From Trebouxia sp. TZW2008 (Eukaryota > Chlorophyta > Trebouxiophyceae > Trebouxiales > Trebouxiaceae), in contig BDIU01000390.1 of the NCBI GenBank assembly GCA_002118135.1, positions 1-61,558 of the forward strand: DNA of 61,558 bases, given 5' to 3'. Within the stretch, counting starts at the first letter, position 1. Each line of letters starts with the position of its first letter. A model generated the notes under the pieces. That model was given only the letters and a program-made list of their open reading frames with translations. It did no database searches and had not been told where the DNA came from. Below are positions 46,101 through 58,100 of the stretch, piece by piece. A program made the translations under genes and the position numbers.

Positions 46101-49100
46101 CCAGCCCACAGCCTCTCAGGGCACAGGTACAGGCCTTGTTGTGCACGACTTCTTGCCAGTGGCATTGACTTCAGCATTGCCACTGACATGATACTTGTGC
46201 AAAAGCACGCCGTGCGAGATGAGTGTTCATCAGCGGCAGTATCCCTGTATGCTGATGCAGGACAGCGTTTGCTGCGCGCTAAGGCGCTTGCACACCTTTG
46301 GATAGCTTTGCTGAATAGCTTATTGTGAGCGGCTTGGAGTATATACTCTGATCCACACACTCTGACAGCTTGATGTTGCTTGATGGCGTCAATGACTGGC
46401 ATGGCACCTCTGACACCTGGAAGTGCAGCATATGCTTTGACAGCTTGAAGCTGTATTGCTGCAGCTGAAACACATCTTCTGACAGCAAAGTGTTGCTTTG
46501 TGCCACCTTATAATGCAGCACAAAGTCTGACAGCTTGATGCTGCTTTGTGCTGTCTTGGACTGAGATCGGCACTCTGACAGCTGGACGTTGCTCCGTTGC
46601 AGGCAGCAGGTGTGCTGAGCGCCTTGGCAGTAGCAGAGCCCTCATCAGCAGCCCAGCTACTGCAGGAGTGCTTGGAGAAGCTGGCAGGGCAGGTGCAGCA
46701 GCTGACTGCTGCCTGCAACCCTCACAGCGCAAGTCCCAGAGGCCTCAGAGGCTCAGATGACAACTCCACCACCATGCGCCTGCTAAAGGACTCTGTTCTT
46801 GGCTTTGCTACAGGGGCTGCTGCCTTAGCCTCTGCGTCCACTAGGTCAGCAACAACCCTATCCAAAATATGCATATCTCATATATAACCTGTATGTTGCT
46901 GACATCATGACCATTCACACATGATGAGATGACATTGTGTTTGTGTCTGCCGGCATAGTAGTGAATGGGAAGCTCTTACTGCATGACACCAAATGACATT
47001 CCAAGTACAAGGCCACACTGTATCAAGAGTCAGGGGTTGACAGCAAGCACCAAGCACAGCAGCGTGCAAACTGTACTGTGACTGTAGCAGTCGACAGGCA
47101 ATGATGAGAGGGGATGTGCACCATGTAGGCTGAGCCTTGGAATACCCTCTAGCCTGCTGATGTCAGGGCTGCAGGTGGCCACCAGTTGTGTCAGGGACAT
47201 TGTGCCTGAGGCTGGTATTGGGGCTAGAGTCATCATGGAAGCGGGCTACAACCTGCTAGGAGCTATCTGTGTGGCCCTGCCTCAAGATGTCATGGACGTA
47301 AGCTGCTTGGCTTGGCTTGACTTGACTTGACTGGACTTCACTCCTGAAATTGACTTGGTATATGTAAGACCTAACACACATGAAGACTTGTGCATTTATC
47401 AGTCAAGGCCTACCTGGTAGAGTGGCTTATGTTGGCAGTCTGGCGTGCATAACTCGTCCCATTCAGCATCAGAAACATTACCAACAATTGTTACTCAAGA
47501 GCCAGATGTGTTGCTGTGTTGGTCAAATGTACAATGCCTTGTTGCACAAGCTTCGGTCAAGCCCACTCCATTTGTACTGCACAGAGCTTCTCTCAGCATG
47601 CAGCCTGACTGCTGAAATTTGACCAAAAGACAGCCTATCAGAATAAGGTTGCTGTTGCCAAACAGACAGCTGACACAATTCTTTGCATGTGTCATGCAGC
47701 AACGGCAGGAGGAGCTGCTGGGCCTGTGGCAGCCAGCTTTGTCTGCTGAGTCATCCCAGAAGCTGGACATGAAGCGCTACCTCACTGCCTCACTGGTGGG
47801 TCAGACTTGTCAGCACGATTCCAACTTGACACTGCCGCCCTGCTATGCATCTCACTGATGATTTGTGCAACAGAACGCGTGTGCACCTTGCATCTCAACG
47901 TCAATCTCAGCACTACATCATGCAGAGAAAACGCATGCTATAGGGTTGAATTGCCCATAAGCCAACATGCCGACCAGCACTCTGCCTCATAGAAGCGCAT
48001 CAGGCATCTGCGAGCAATGAAATACAGTGACAGACATGACAAGACGTGCAAAATATGTCAATCATGATGCATGCAGGCTGCTGCCGAGAGTGACTTGTTG
48101 ACAGAGTTGCAGTCGGGAATAGCTGCTCTGGAGGCCCTTCAGGCTTTTGTAGTGGGCCCCTATGCCAGGACCACAGCCCTGCAGGCATGTGCCAGCATTC
48201 ACACATCTCAGACACGTTCAGATCTGTAAACCAAGACTTGTTGATGCATGCAGGCAGCTGCTGAGAGTGACCTGCTGACAGAGTTGCAGTGGCGAATCGC
48301 TGCTCTGGAGGCCCTTCAGGCTTTTGTGGTGGGCCCTTGTGCCCGGGCCACAGCCCTGCAGGCGGCCAGCCTTGCTGCCAGCTGTGCATCCCTGCTGCAG
48401 CCCACCCTGGATGCAATATGTGCAGCACCCGCACTGCAGGTACTTCCAGCAAGCTTGCAACCTCTCTTGCGGCAGTCTTCCTTTTTACTAGCTGGTGGTC
48501 AATCATCTTTCTGCTCCTGCTCATGTGATTGAGGGATTGTCTTCAATCTATTGCTTAGCAGGGCCCAACTGCAGCCCATTGAAAACGCCATATGTGCAGC
48601 ACTCGCACTGCAGGTATCCAGATATCACCGCGCTTTCACATTCAATCGCCCTTGCTTATGCTGAGCTTGACACAACTTCAATAGCTATTCCCGTGAAAAG
48701 TACCATGCGAAGTTGACTTGGCATATGTGACAACTTGTGAATTGTTGTTTTGTGTGAGCATGCTTTGACCGCTGGGCTATACTGGTCTGGGTAGTAGAGG
48801 CTGAAGCGTGCGAAAGTTTGTAGTGAAAGGCATTGATTGTGCACAGTGCTCTGAAGACGCTGTTGCACTGCACGTCTGCTGAGGCTTGAGTTCCCCAGCA
48901 ACTGAAGTTTTGTGCGACAATTTCAAGTCAAACTTGAACAAATCTTGGTCTTATCTGCATGCTAGGCAATGCCTGTGGCTGATTGCACAGCATGCTAGCA
49001 TACGCATGCTAGCCGAGAACTGGCAAGCATGCCTGTCAACAGCGTCTGGAATGATGCAGGATCCCTGGCGGTGCGGCAGCGGGCCCAACAGCGCCTTTGC

Positions 49101-52100
49101 AGGAGCAGCTGCCCTGCTGCAGTTGCGCCTGCTGCAGACCTACCTGCTGTTACCCAAGGCGGGCTCTTTTGCCCCTGAGCACAACTCCTTGCTGCGTCTG
49201 TGCGCCTCTGCCCTCAAGGGCTGCTCATTGCCTTCAGGTATGTCAGCTTGTACACACTCGCTGTGTACATCGATCCAGCGCCTGCTGTTGGCATGCTGCC
49301 TTTTATTGGTTGCCTGATGCATGGCAAGATTCTGATGTCAAAACCACATCACCCACAGCAGGTGTCAGTGCTCTGCACAGCCAGGATGCAATGCTGTTGT
49401 CTCAGTGTACCTTCATATGTTGCAGCGCACATGTGGACATCCCTTTGCGGCATGCACAGCCAGGATGCAGTGCTAGAGCCTGCAGTCCCTTTGCAAGACC
49501 CGTAGCTGGATGCTCTCAAAAGCTTGTATGAATTGCCTTCATGCACCGCAGGGCGCATGTGGACATCCACCTGTGGCATGCACAGCCTGCGGCAGCTGCT
49601 GCACAGCCAGGATGCGGTGCTAGGGCCTGCAGTACCTGGTCGGGACCCCCTGCTGGACGCCCTTAACAGCTTTGTGGGGACCCCTGGCAGCCCTGCCCTG
49701 CGCCCCTGGGAGCTGGGCTTGCCAAATCAGACTGACCCTGCAGGCCAGCTGGCAGGTGTGTGCATCATGACTTGACATGATGAGAAGCCCTCCTGCTTGT
49801 TGCATGTCATACATTGCCTGTATCTGATGCACGCCCTCAACAGCTTTGAGGGCACTCTCAGCAGCGCTGCCCTGCGCCCCTGGGAGCTGGACCTACCCAA
49901 CCAGACTGATCCTGCAGGCCAGCTGGCAGGTTTGCAAGAATGTCTCATACTGAATTGAAATGGCTGTACACTGCTTGCTGCCAGCCCAGCTTGCGTCTTT
50001 GGGAGCTGAGCTTGCCTAATCAGACTGATTCTACAGGCCATCTGGCAGATCTGCACCAAACAACTTGTCACAGAACCAGGCTCTTCTCTTGGTTTGGGAT
50101 TCTGTGATATTGCTCAATGCCAGCAACGGTGATGCAACACAGCAAAGCTGCAGCTGCACTGACTAATCACAACCCTGTGGCATTTTTTGCATGCGCTGCA
50201 AAATCTCATAAAAATTTTCTGCAGAAGCCTCTGACGACATGGTAGTTGTACTCACCTTGCTTTATGGCACCAGAAAACAGCAGCTGCTGATGTAGATGTA
50301 CAGAACAACAAGGAATTTGTTACACTGATGTGCAGGAAGTACAGACATCAAGAGCAGCGCCATGCCATTCCCACAAGCCTTGTCCCTGGCAGGCGCCCTG
50401 CAGGAAGCTCAGCTGCAGCTTCTGGGCAAGATCATGGGCGTTTGTGCAGCTGCTGAGCAGGTAGGTGGAAGCAGCATGGCTACATGGACTTGTCTGCCTT
50501 GCATGCCCAGCTAAGTTTGTCTGAAACAGCTTCTGACAGCTTTGCATGAAGGCAGTTGATTGCATCTGTACATGCCTAGTTGCCGGGTTCCACAGCCTAC
50601 CTAGCAAGCGTAGTTCATAGATGAGTGGATGAGTGCTGAGCAGGTGCGTATGCTGGATGGTCTCAGAGCCAGCGCCTCAGGCAAAACCGGCAAGCAAAAG
50701 GAGCCCTTGCAGCAGCCCCAGCATGCTGTTGCTGCCAGAGCGTGCATCGCTGCGCTGTCTGGATTGCAGACGTTGGTGGACAGATACAAAGGTGTGCAAC
50801 ACAATCTTGTCTCGTGTGCCAAGTGTAGGAAGTTTACCTTACAATATTGCTGTGGGTGGTATTTTCATGCTGTATGGATGCACATGTTAAGCTAATAGGC
50901 TGCGCTCTCATGTGCTATCATGCCCACACATGCTGCTTGTTGTGAAGCATGTGCCATCTGTCATGGCAGGGTCTTCAGTTGCATCAAGCCATTGCTTGAT
51001 GAGCGAGAATAGCCTGCATGTCAGCAAATGCAGAGACTTCGTCATCAATGTTATGCAGGCGAGGGCTTCAGTGAGCAAGCTGTTGCTGCCAGTGTGCATG
51101 CCCTGGCCTCAGCAGTGCTTGATCAGGGTGCAGTCACAGAAGATGCATCCCTGATGCGTGCAGCAGCTCAGATCTCTGCCTGTGCTGCATGCATTGACAC
51201 AGATGCTGCTGCTGCCCAGCTCATGCAGAACGTGTGCAAGGACATGGCTCAAACACCTCTTCCTGCCAGGTTTGTTCCACACTTGCAATGGAACGGAAGT
51301 TGCATGCACTGAGCAGCAAGCGTGCTTGATACTCACTGCTCTCACGCCTTCCATTTGGAATCAGTTCTCTGCAGAAGTCCTGCCACATGACCATGCATAC
51401 GTGCATATCTACCCGTACCTTTCTGCAGCACAGTGCACTCATTGAAGGATTTCCCATTGCTCTTGCATCCAAGCTGCAGACAATGTTGAACTGTACTTTG
51501 TTCCCAAAGAATGATCTGTTGAAGTGCCAACTGCTCGCTTATGCTTGATGCTTCTGTCAGGAACTGCATTTACTAAACTGTCAGAAGAACAAATTTGCAC
51601 CGTTACTGTCAGGAGCTGCATATACTGAACTGCCAGGAAAACAAATATGGCACTGCAAGCTGCCATGCTGCTAGTCTCATGACAGCAAGAAAGTATTGGG
51701 CACTGTGCAGGCGTGCTTCGCTGGCTTTAGCAGTCGGCTGCATATACCGCAGCAAGGGAGGCATGTCACTGCAGCTGGCAGTCGGAAATGCTGTAGCCAC
51801 CCTAACAGCGGTGTCGCAAGCCTGCAAGGGCGCTGTGCAGTTGTGGATCCTGCATGGCTTGTATCTGACTGCCAATGCTGCTGGCTTGGCATATGTTCCT
51901 TACTGCAAGGTGAGCTGTTGGTGCTGCCAAACCTGTACAGGCAGGGCTGTCTACGCAAGCTGTCACGACACACTGCTTTCATGCAAGTAGGCTGCGAATG
52001 TATCATTTGAGTCATGCCTCAGAAGTCATGACCTGAAGCAGCAGGCATACAATCTGCAAGGGCAGCCACATGTGGTGTTGTTTTTTGTCTGTGCTGCCAT

Positions 52101-55100
52101 TGAGGTCTGACAATTGCACAAATTTTTCAGCAATATTTCAGAGCTTCTGATGCATGGTCCTGCAGGGCAGTTTGGCAGTAGCCACTCAAATGCTGATGAG
52201 TGAGGAGGCGTATGTTGTGCCTGGGCTACGTGCAGCCCTTGGCCGTCTAGCAAACTCAGTAGTGGCAGTGCTCGGGCCTGAGCTTTCCCCTGGCACCGAC
52301 ATCTATACCAAGTGCAAAGCCTTGATCAGAGAGATTAAGGTATTGCCCTGTCACACAACCAAGTGTTCCAAAATCTCAGACCTCAACCGATCTGCAGATG
52401 CCCTCTGTATGTCATGACTGCTTTTTACATGTCTCTCTTATGTCAAGGGTATTGGAGTGCCTGCCCAAGCATGACGAACTGTCAGACAGCATGTGCGGTT
52501 GTCTTGGAGATGCAGACTTCCAATATTCAGCAAGGCTTTGAAGAAGTGATGAGAGACCGATGCCTGACTATGGCTGCAGGGCTCTGGAGACACAGGAAGT
52601 AGCAGCATAGCACGTGAAGAAGACTGGGTGGCAGGGGAGCTGGAGGGTGTGCTGTACATCCAGAGCCTCATCCTATTTGCTCCCCAGGCTGTGCCTGCCA
52701 GTGCTCACCTACCCTTGTTGCTGCCTCCCTTGGCTTCAAGGCACCCTGCTTTGCGAAGGGCTGCAGCTGCAACCTTGCGCCACCTGGCAGAGAAGAGCCC
52801 TGCTGTCATACTGCCAGCTCGCCTCGAGAAATTGCTGTTCAGTGCTCTGGACGCAGAGGTGGACAGTGACATAGCAGCACATATTCAGGTGTGCTTGTAG
52901 CTAGTGTGCAAAGCTCAAGCAAAGTCAGCTGCTTACTACCTGGGGTTACTGTTCCTGATAATGACAAGACCACCAGACCTTGCTCAAGTTGCTATCATTT
53001 GATCTATCTGGCAATCTTGGGCATGGTTGGCTTTTGCAGGCAATTTTGGGGCGTTTGCTGGAGACTGGTGCACCTGACACAGTATCCTATTGGCTGTCAA
53101 CGTGCTCTGAGGTGGCGCTGGCTGCAGCAGCTACACCAGCAGCAGACGGGCAACCGCAGCTTGCTCTCGACCGAGAAGGTGGCAGCGAAGAGGGCGCCTC
53201 TGATACCGACGAGGAGGACCGTCACGCATCACCAGCGCTGCCAACGCCAACACAGCAAGCTTCCACCGCTGTCGCTGCTTTGCCGGCCGGAGCCCGCAGG
53301 ATGGCCGGCACGCCGCGTCTGCGGACTCGCCTGTTCGCCATCTCGTGCATACTGGCGATACCCGCCGCTGTGGGCAGCAATCCACGCCACTTCAACCTTC
53401 GGGCTGCACAAAGCGCTGGGGGCGGTGACTGGCTAGTCAACAAGCTGCAGAGTCTTGTGGACACAGGCTTCAGACTGGCCAGCGGTCAGCTTGAAAGCCT
53501 GAGGCCTTTAGGCCTCAACCTGCTGCAAGCAGTGCTTCTCCACTTTGGAGCAGTTGAGGACCCCCTTCTGGAAGGACATTTGATCCTGGAGCAGTATAGG
53601 GCGCAATTTGTGTCAGCACTAAGGTGAGCGATCAGAACGCTAGCCCAGACAGCCTCAATACTCTGCCTGACCCCACTGTCAGAGGCTGCTTGCAAAAGTC
53701 ATGTTCGTTTTCAACTTTGACCCAGCCCAACCAATTGCAACACCTGCTACTTGCTTGCAAACCAGCCTTGTCACCCACTGCACAATCCTTGCACAAGGCA
53801 TGTCAGTCTGCTTTGCTGTATTGACTAGGAGCTCATCAATGCAATATCCTGCAGGAGCTGCTTGGACACTGAAGCAACGCCAGACTTGACTTCAGCTGCT
53901 GCTGCCCTGGCTGGTGGTTTTGTACAAGCAGGCTTGGCAGGATCAGACCCTGCTTTGCTGACCCGTCTAATGGGGCAGCTTGTAGGCCTGCTGGAAACCA
54001 GAGCCAGCAAGCGTCAGCATCTGCTGTACAGTGAGTGGGTGCCTTTGCAAGCTCACTTGGCGTTGCTGCAAGCGCATGCTCATTTTGCCACTGCTGGAGA
54101 GGCTGAGCTTGACGCAGACAGCAGACAGGTTGTGACCTCTGCACAAGAGCCACACTACAGGTATACCCTGCCTTTGCCCATTCCTCTGCTTCAATCTCTA
54201 CTTGCGATAAACCTCAGCCTTTCATGACCAACTGGCTAGATCAGGACATTGCCAGTCCAGCTCAAACAAGCAAGCCCTGCCCAGAGCTGTTGCGGCATGC
54301 ATTGCTGCTGACGCTTTGAAGCTCATTACTGACTTGGCAGAAAGAGGCGCCTGCAGCCATACAAACCAATTGCACTTGCTGTGCTGCTAATGACCTGATA
54401 CCGTCTTGTGTGCTGTTTCCCAGCCAAACAAAGCAACTGAGATGCTGCGTCGACGATGATGTTGTGATGAGCTTCATTGTGCCAAGCAGGCAGTTGGTGG
54501 CCGCCTGGATTGCAGTGGTGCAGGACTACGCTGTGCTGGGCACTCATGGCCCCCTGGTGCAGGCTGCCTACACCCCTCGCCTGTTCCCCACCCCCTCCCT
54601 GTCCATCATTGCCCGCCTTCAGCCCAGCCTGCACAGCTGCTGGCCTGCTGCCCTCACTGCTCTGGCAGCCACCCTGCCTCAGGCTGCAGGTAGTCAGGCA
54701 GCTTTTGCATTTGATAAAGCTTCTCACAAGTCTGCTGCAAAGGCGATCTAATACAGAGCAGTCGCAACATCTTATGGCATAATGTAGAAGTCATCTCAAG
54801 TTGGTTCGGTCAGCGGGACTAGCCTGTGAGCCTTTGCCGCTGTGCTCTGGATTCACTTGCTGATGCTGAAAGATTGACTGCGCAAAGTTTTCGTCACGAT
54901 GCGCATTACCATCTGCGCTAGTTGTCACTATCAGCAGCAGCCATGACACGAATGGATCTGTGATAATGTATTGTCTGTACAACATGCAGCGTTGAATGTG
55001 CACATTTGTTATTGAGCACATAATGCTGAGGAATCTCATGCCACATGCTTGGGTGCAGGCAATGCTGAGATGATGGAGGCTATCAAGGAAGGCAACCTGA

Positions 55101-58100
55101 CAGCGCTTTTGCTGGACATGTGTGAGCTGGCCCTGTGCCAACTCAGCAGCACAGACGCCAATGGCAGCACAGCAGTAGGGCAGGGCTCAGGGCTGCAGCA
55201 GCTACAGGCCTCCCTGGCTGCCCTTCAAGCAGTGTTGGCGCTGAAACTGCCCTCCTCACCCTTGACTGTGGATATGGGCTGCGATCTTATGCTGATGCTC
55301 ACTGATGCGGCACAGGTAAGGTCGGCTGATAGCAGACAGATGAGCGATGCATTTGGACCGCCACTTCAATGCAAGCTTGCTGGTATACTGTCAAGGAAAT
55401 TGAACGGCAGCGACAACCCAGTTCAAAGCAACGTGCAGCACACAGTCTTCACTGGTGTTAGCAAAGTCAGCTTGAATTCACTGCAACAAGAAGCAGTATA
55501 TGGATGCTGCAGCAATGTATCACAGCTTCTGGTCTTCAGCACATGACAGACAGCTTCAGGCACTGCGAGTGAATTGCAGGTTGTCGCAAACACGAGGCAG
55601 TCAGCCGCCTGGCAACAGGGCACAGCAGCAGCAGCAGCAGCATATTGCAGCACCCTGCTGCCTGTTTGTCAGGCCCTTCAGGCAGTTCTGCAAGCAGCCC
55701 CTCAAGAAGTGCTATCCAGCCCACAGCTGGCGTCTTTGGCTACTGATGCTGTGCTGATGACCCTGGAGCTGGCTGCCTGTCTGCAACCTCTGCAAGGTAC
55801 TGCTATTCATCCAAATTTGGTGCAATTGACAAAGAACCCTAAGCAATCTCCTCTGAACTTGATACTCTCCACCACTTGGAATCCCAGTATGCCGTGCTTG
55901 GCTGCTGATGCTGTGCGAATGACCCTGGAGTTGGCAGCCTGTCTGCAGCCTCTGCACGGTACTGCTGTTGCCTAGAATGCAATGATCTTTATTCAAAACT
56001 TGATGCTGTATACTTTGGAAACAGTCCTCCCAACCTTGTTCTCTTAAGAACTTGATGTCATTGACTCAGAACTGAAGGCACTCGTGTCAGGAGTCAATCC
56101 TCTGTCTTGAGAATCACATGCAATCTACGCAAAACCCAGTGGTATCTGCTGAAAGTTTGATGCTGTCTATTTTCCGCTATGCAATCCAGCGCTCTCTGTT
56201 CAAAACTTGCCCTCCACCTAGAACTCAAGTATGCAGTGCCTGGCTATGGCTTTGTATCCACAAACAGAATATTGTTGTGTCACAAGTTCTGCAAGTATGG
56301 TACCTGTTCAGAACATGCACCATGTGGATGCTGCATGTCAATGTCACATGCCTAACCTGTTTGTGCTGCTCACATGTAATGCTGTCATGGGCTTATTGAA
56401 AAAGCTGCTTTTGCCGACAGTATCAACTTGCTTTGTCGCAGCAGTGCCGCTTGCAAGTTGAGGACGGCAGGGTAGACCAGTCTCCTCAAGAAGCCCACAA
56501 CAGCATTACGTATAATAAAGCAGTATGCTTAGGGACTTTTAGTCATGTCAGAATAGTAAGGCATTGTATGACATAGTCAACACGCAGCACGTAAATATGC
56601 AAGACCAAAGTATAAGAGGGTGTGGATCGCCAAGATGCATTGCAAATGACGGAATTTGCAGTTCTTTGAACAGAATTGGCACTGGCAAAGGCAATGGTGT
56701 TAATGCCCATTCTGCTGCTGCTAAAAAGCAGAAGTCCTCATTTCGGTTTTACGCCAACAAAGAGTGGTTGGCAGCAAACAGCATGTGCTACCATTGCTGC
56801 AAAAAGGGTCACCCTTCATACGAGTGCACCTCAAAGAGTAACGGAAAGCAGCCTCTCCGTCAATCTTTGAGGTGCACTCGTATGAAGGGTGACCCTTTTT
56901 GCAGCAATGGTCGCACACTCTGTTTGCTGCCAACCACTCCTTCTTGGGGTCAAACCGACATGAGGACTTCTGCTTTTTGGCAGCAGCAGAATGGGCATTG
57001 GCATTGGCACCATTGCCTTTGCCAGTGGTTGATTTTTGCTTCTTCTGCTTGGGCTGCTGCTTTTGCTTCTATTTGCCGCCATGGCTGCCAGAGCTCGCGT
57101 GCATGATGTGCAAGATGCAAGTACTTCAGAGCATCATTCACTGAGATGGAGAGTGTGGTCATGTGCCGCGTCAAAGTGATGTTGCTGGCCTGCTTCTGGT
57201 TGCAGGCTGTGCTGCATGTGCAGTATTGCCTGGAAGCAGCTGACTGCATTTGTATGCACCTGCATGGGTCATGCAACCTCCCTACAAAGCATAAAATGCT
57301 ATTCACGATGATGATGGATATGCAGGCAGTGGACATCAGCAGCAACTGCCAGCAAAGGCAACTGCAGAGGGCTTGAGGCAGCTTCAGAGCGCGCTTGGGC
57401 TTGCATGTCAAGCAGGTCAACAGCTGCTGCACGGATGTTCCAGCCAGCTTCAGCCTCAGATGACCACATCCCTAATGCTGGCTGCCTTGCCTGCCGTCCA
57501 TGCCGTCCCAGCAGGTAACTGATGCATTGACATCCCAAGGTCTGCCAACATCAAGCCACTATCAGAATGGGCTAGAGTTGCTATTCTTGATGCACAGCAG
57601 CTTCAGAGCGCGCTTGCGCTTGCATGTCAAAAAGTTCAACAGCTACTGCAAGGCTGTAGCAGCCAGCTATGGCCTCAGATGGCCACTTCCCTGATACTGG
57701 CTGCCCTGCCGATCATCCAAGCTGGTACCGTCAGGTAACGCTGTGATACATTGCCAGCCCAAACTCTGCCAACAACAAGCCTTTATCAGAATGTGTTAGA
57801 GGTGCTGCCATTGATGCACAGCAGCTTCAGGGCGCCCTTGGGCTTGCGTGCAAAGCAGGTCAGCAACGGCTGCAAGGCTGTAGCAGCCAGCTTCAGCCTC
57901 AGATGACCACATCCCTGATGCTGGCTGCCTTGCCTGCCGTCCATGCCGTCCCAGCAGGTAACTGATGCATTGACATCCCAAGGTCTGCCAACAACAAGCC
58001 ACTATCAGAATGGGCTAGAGTTGCTATTCTTGATGCACAGCAGCTTCAGAGCGCGCTTGCGCTTGCATGTCAAGCAGGTCAGCAACGGCTGCAAGGCTGT

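Noticed and set aside
56564..57106. Host zinc-knuckle gene
   Set aside because: The frame is created by a head-to-head Gag repeat; the second half is the antisense of the other arm.
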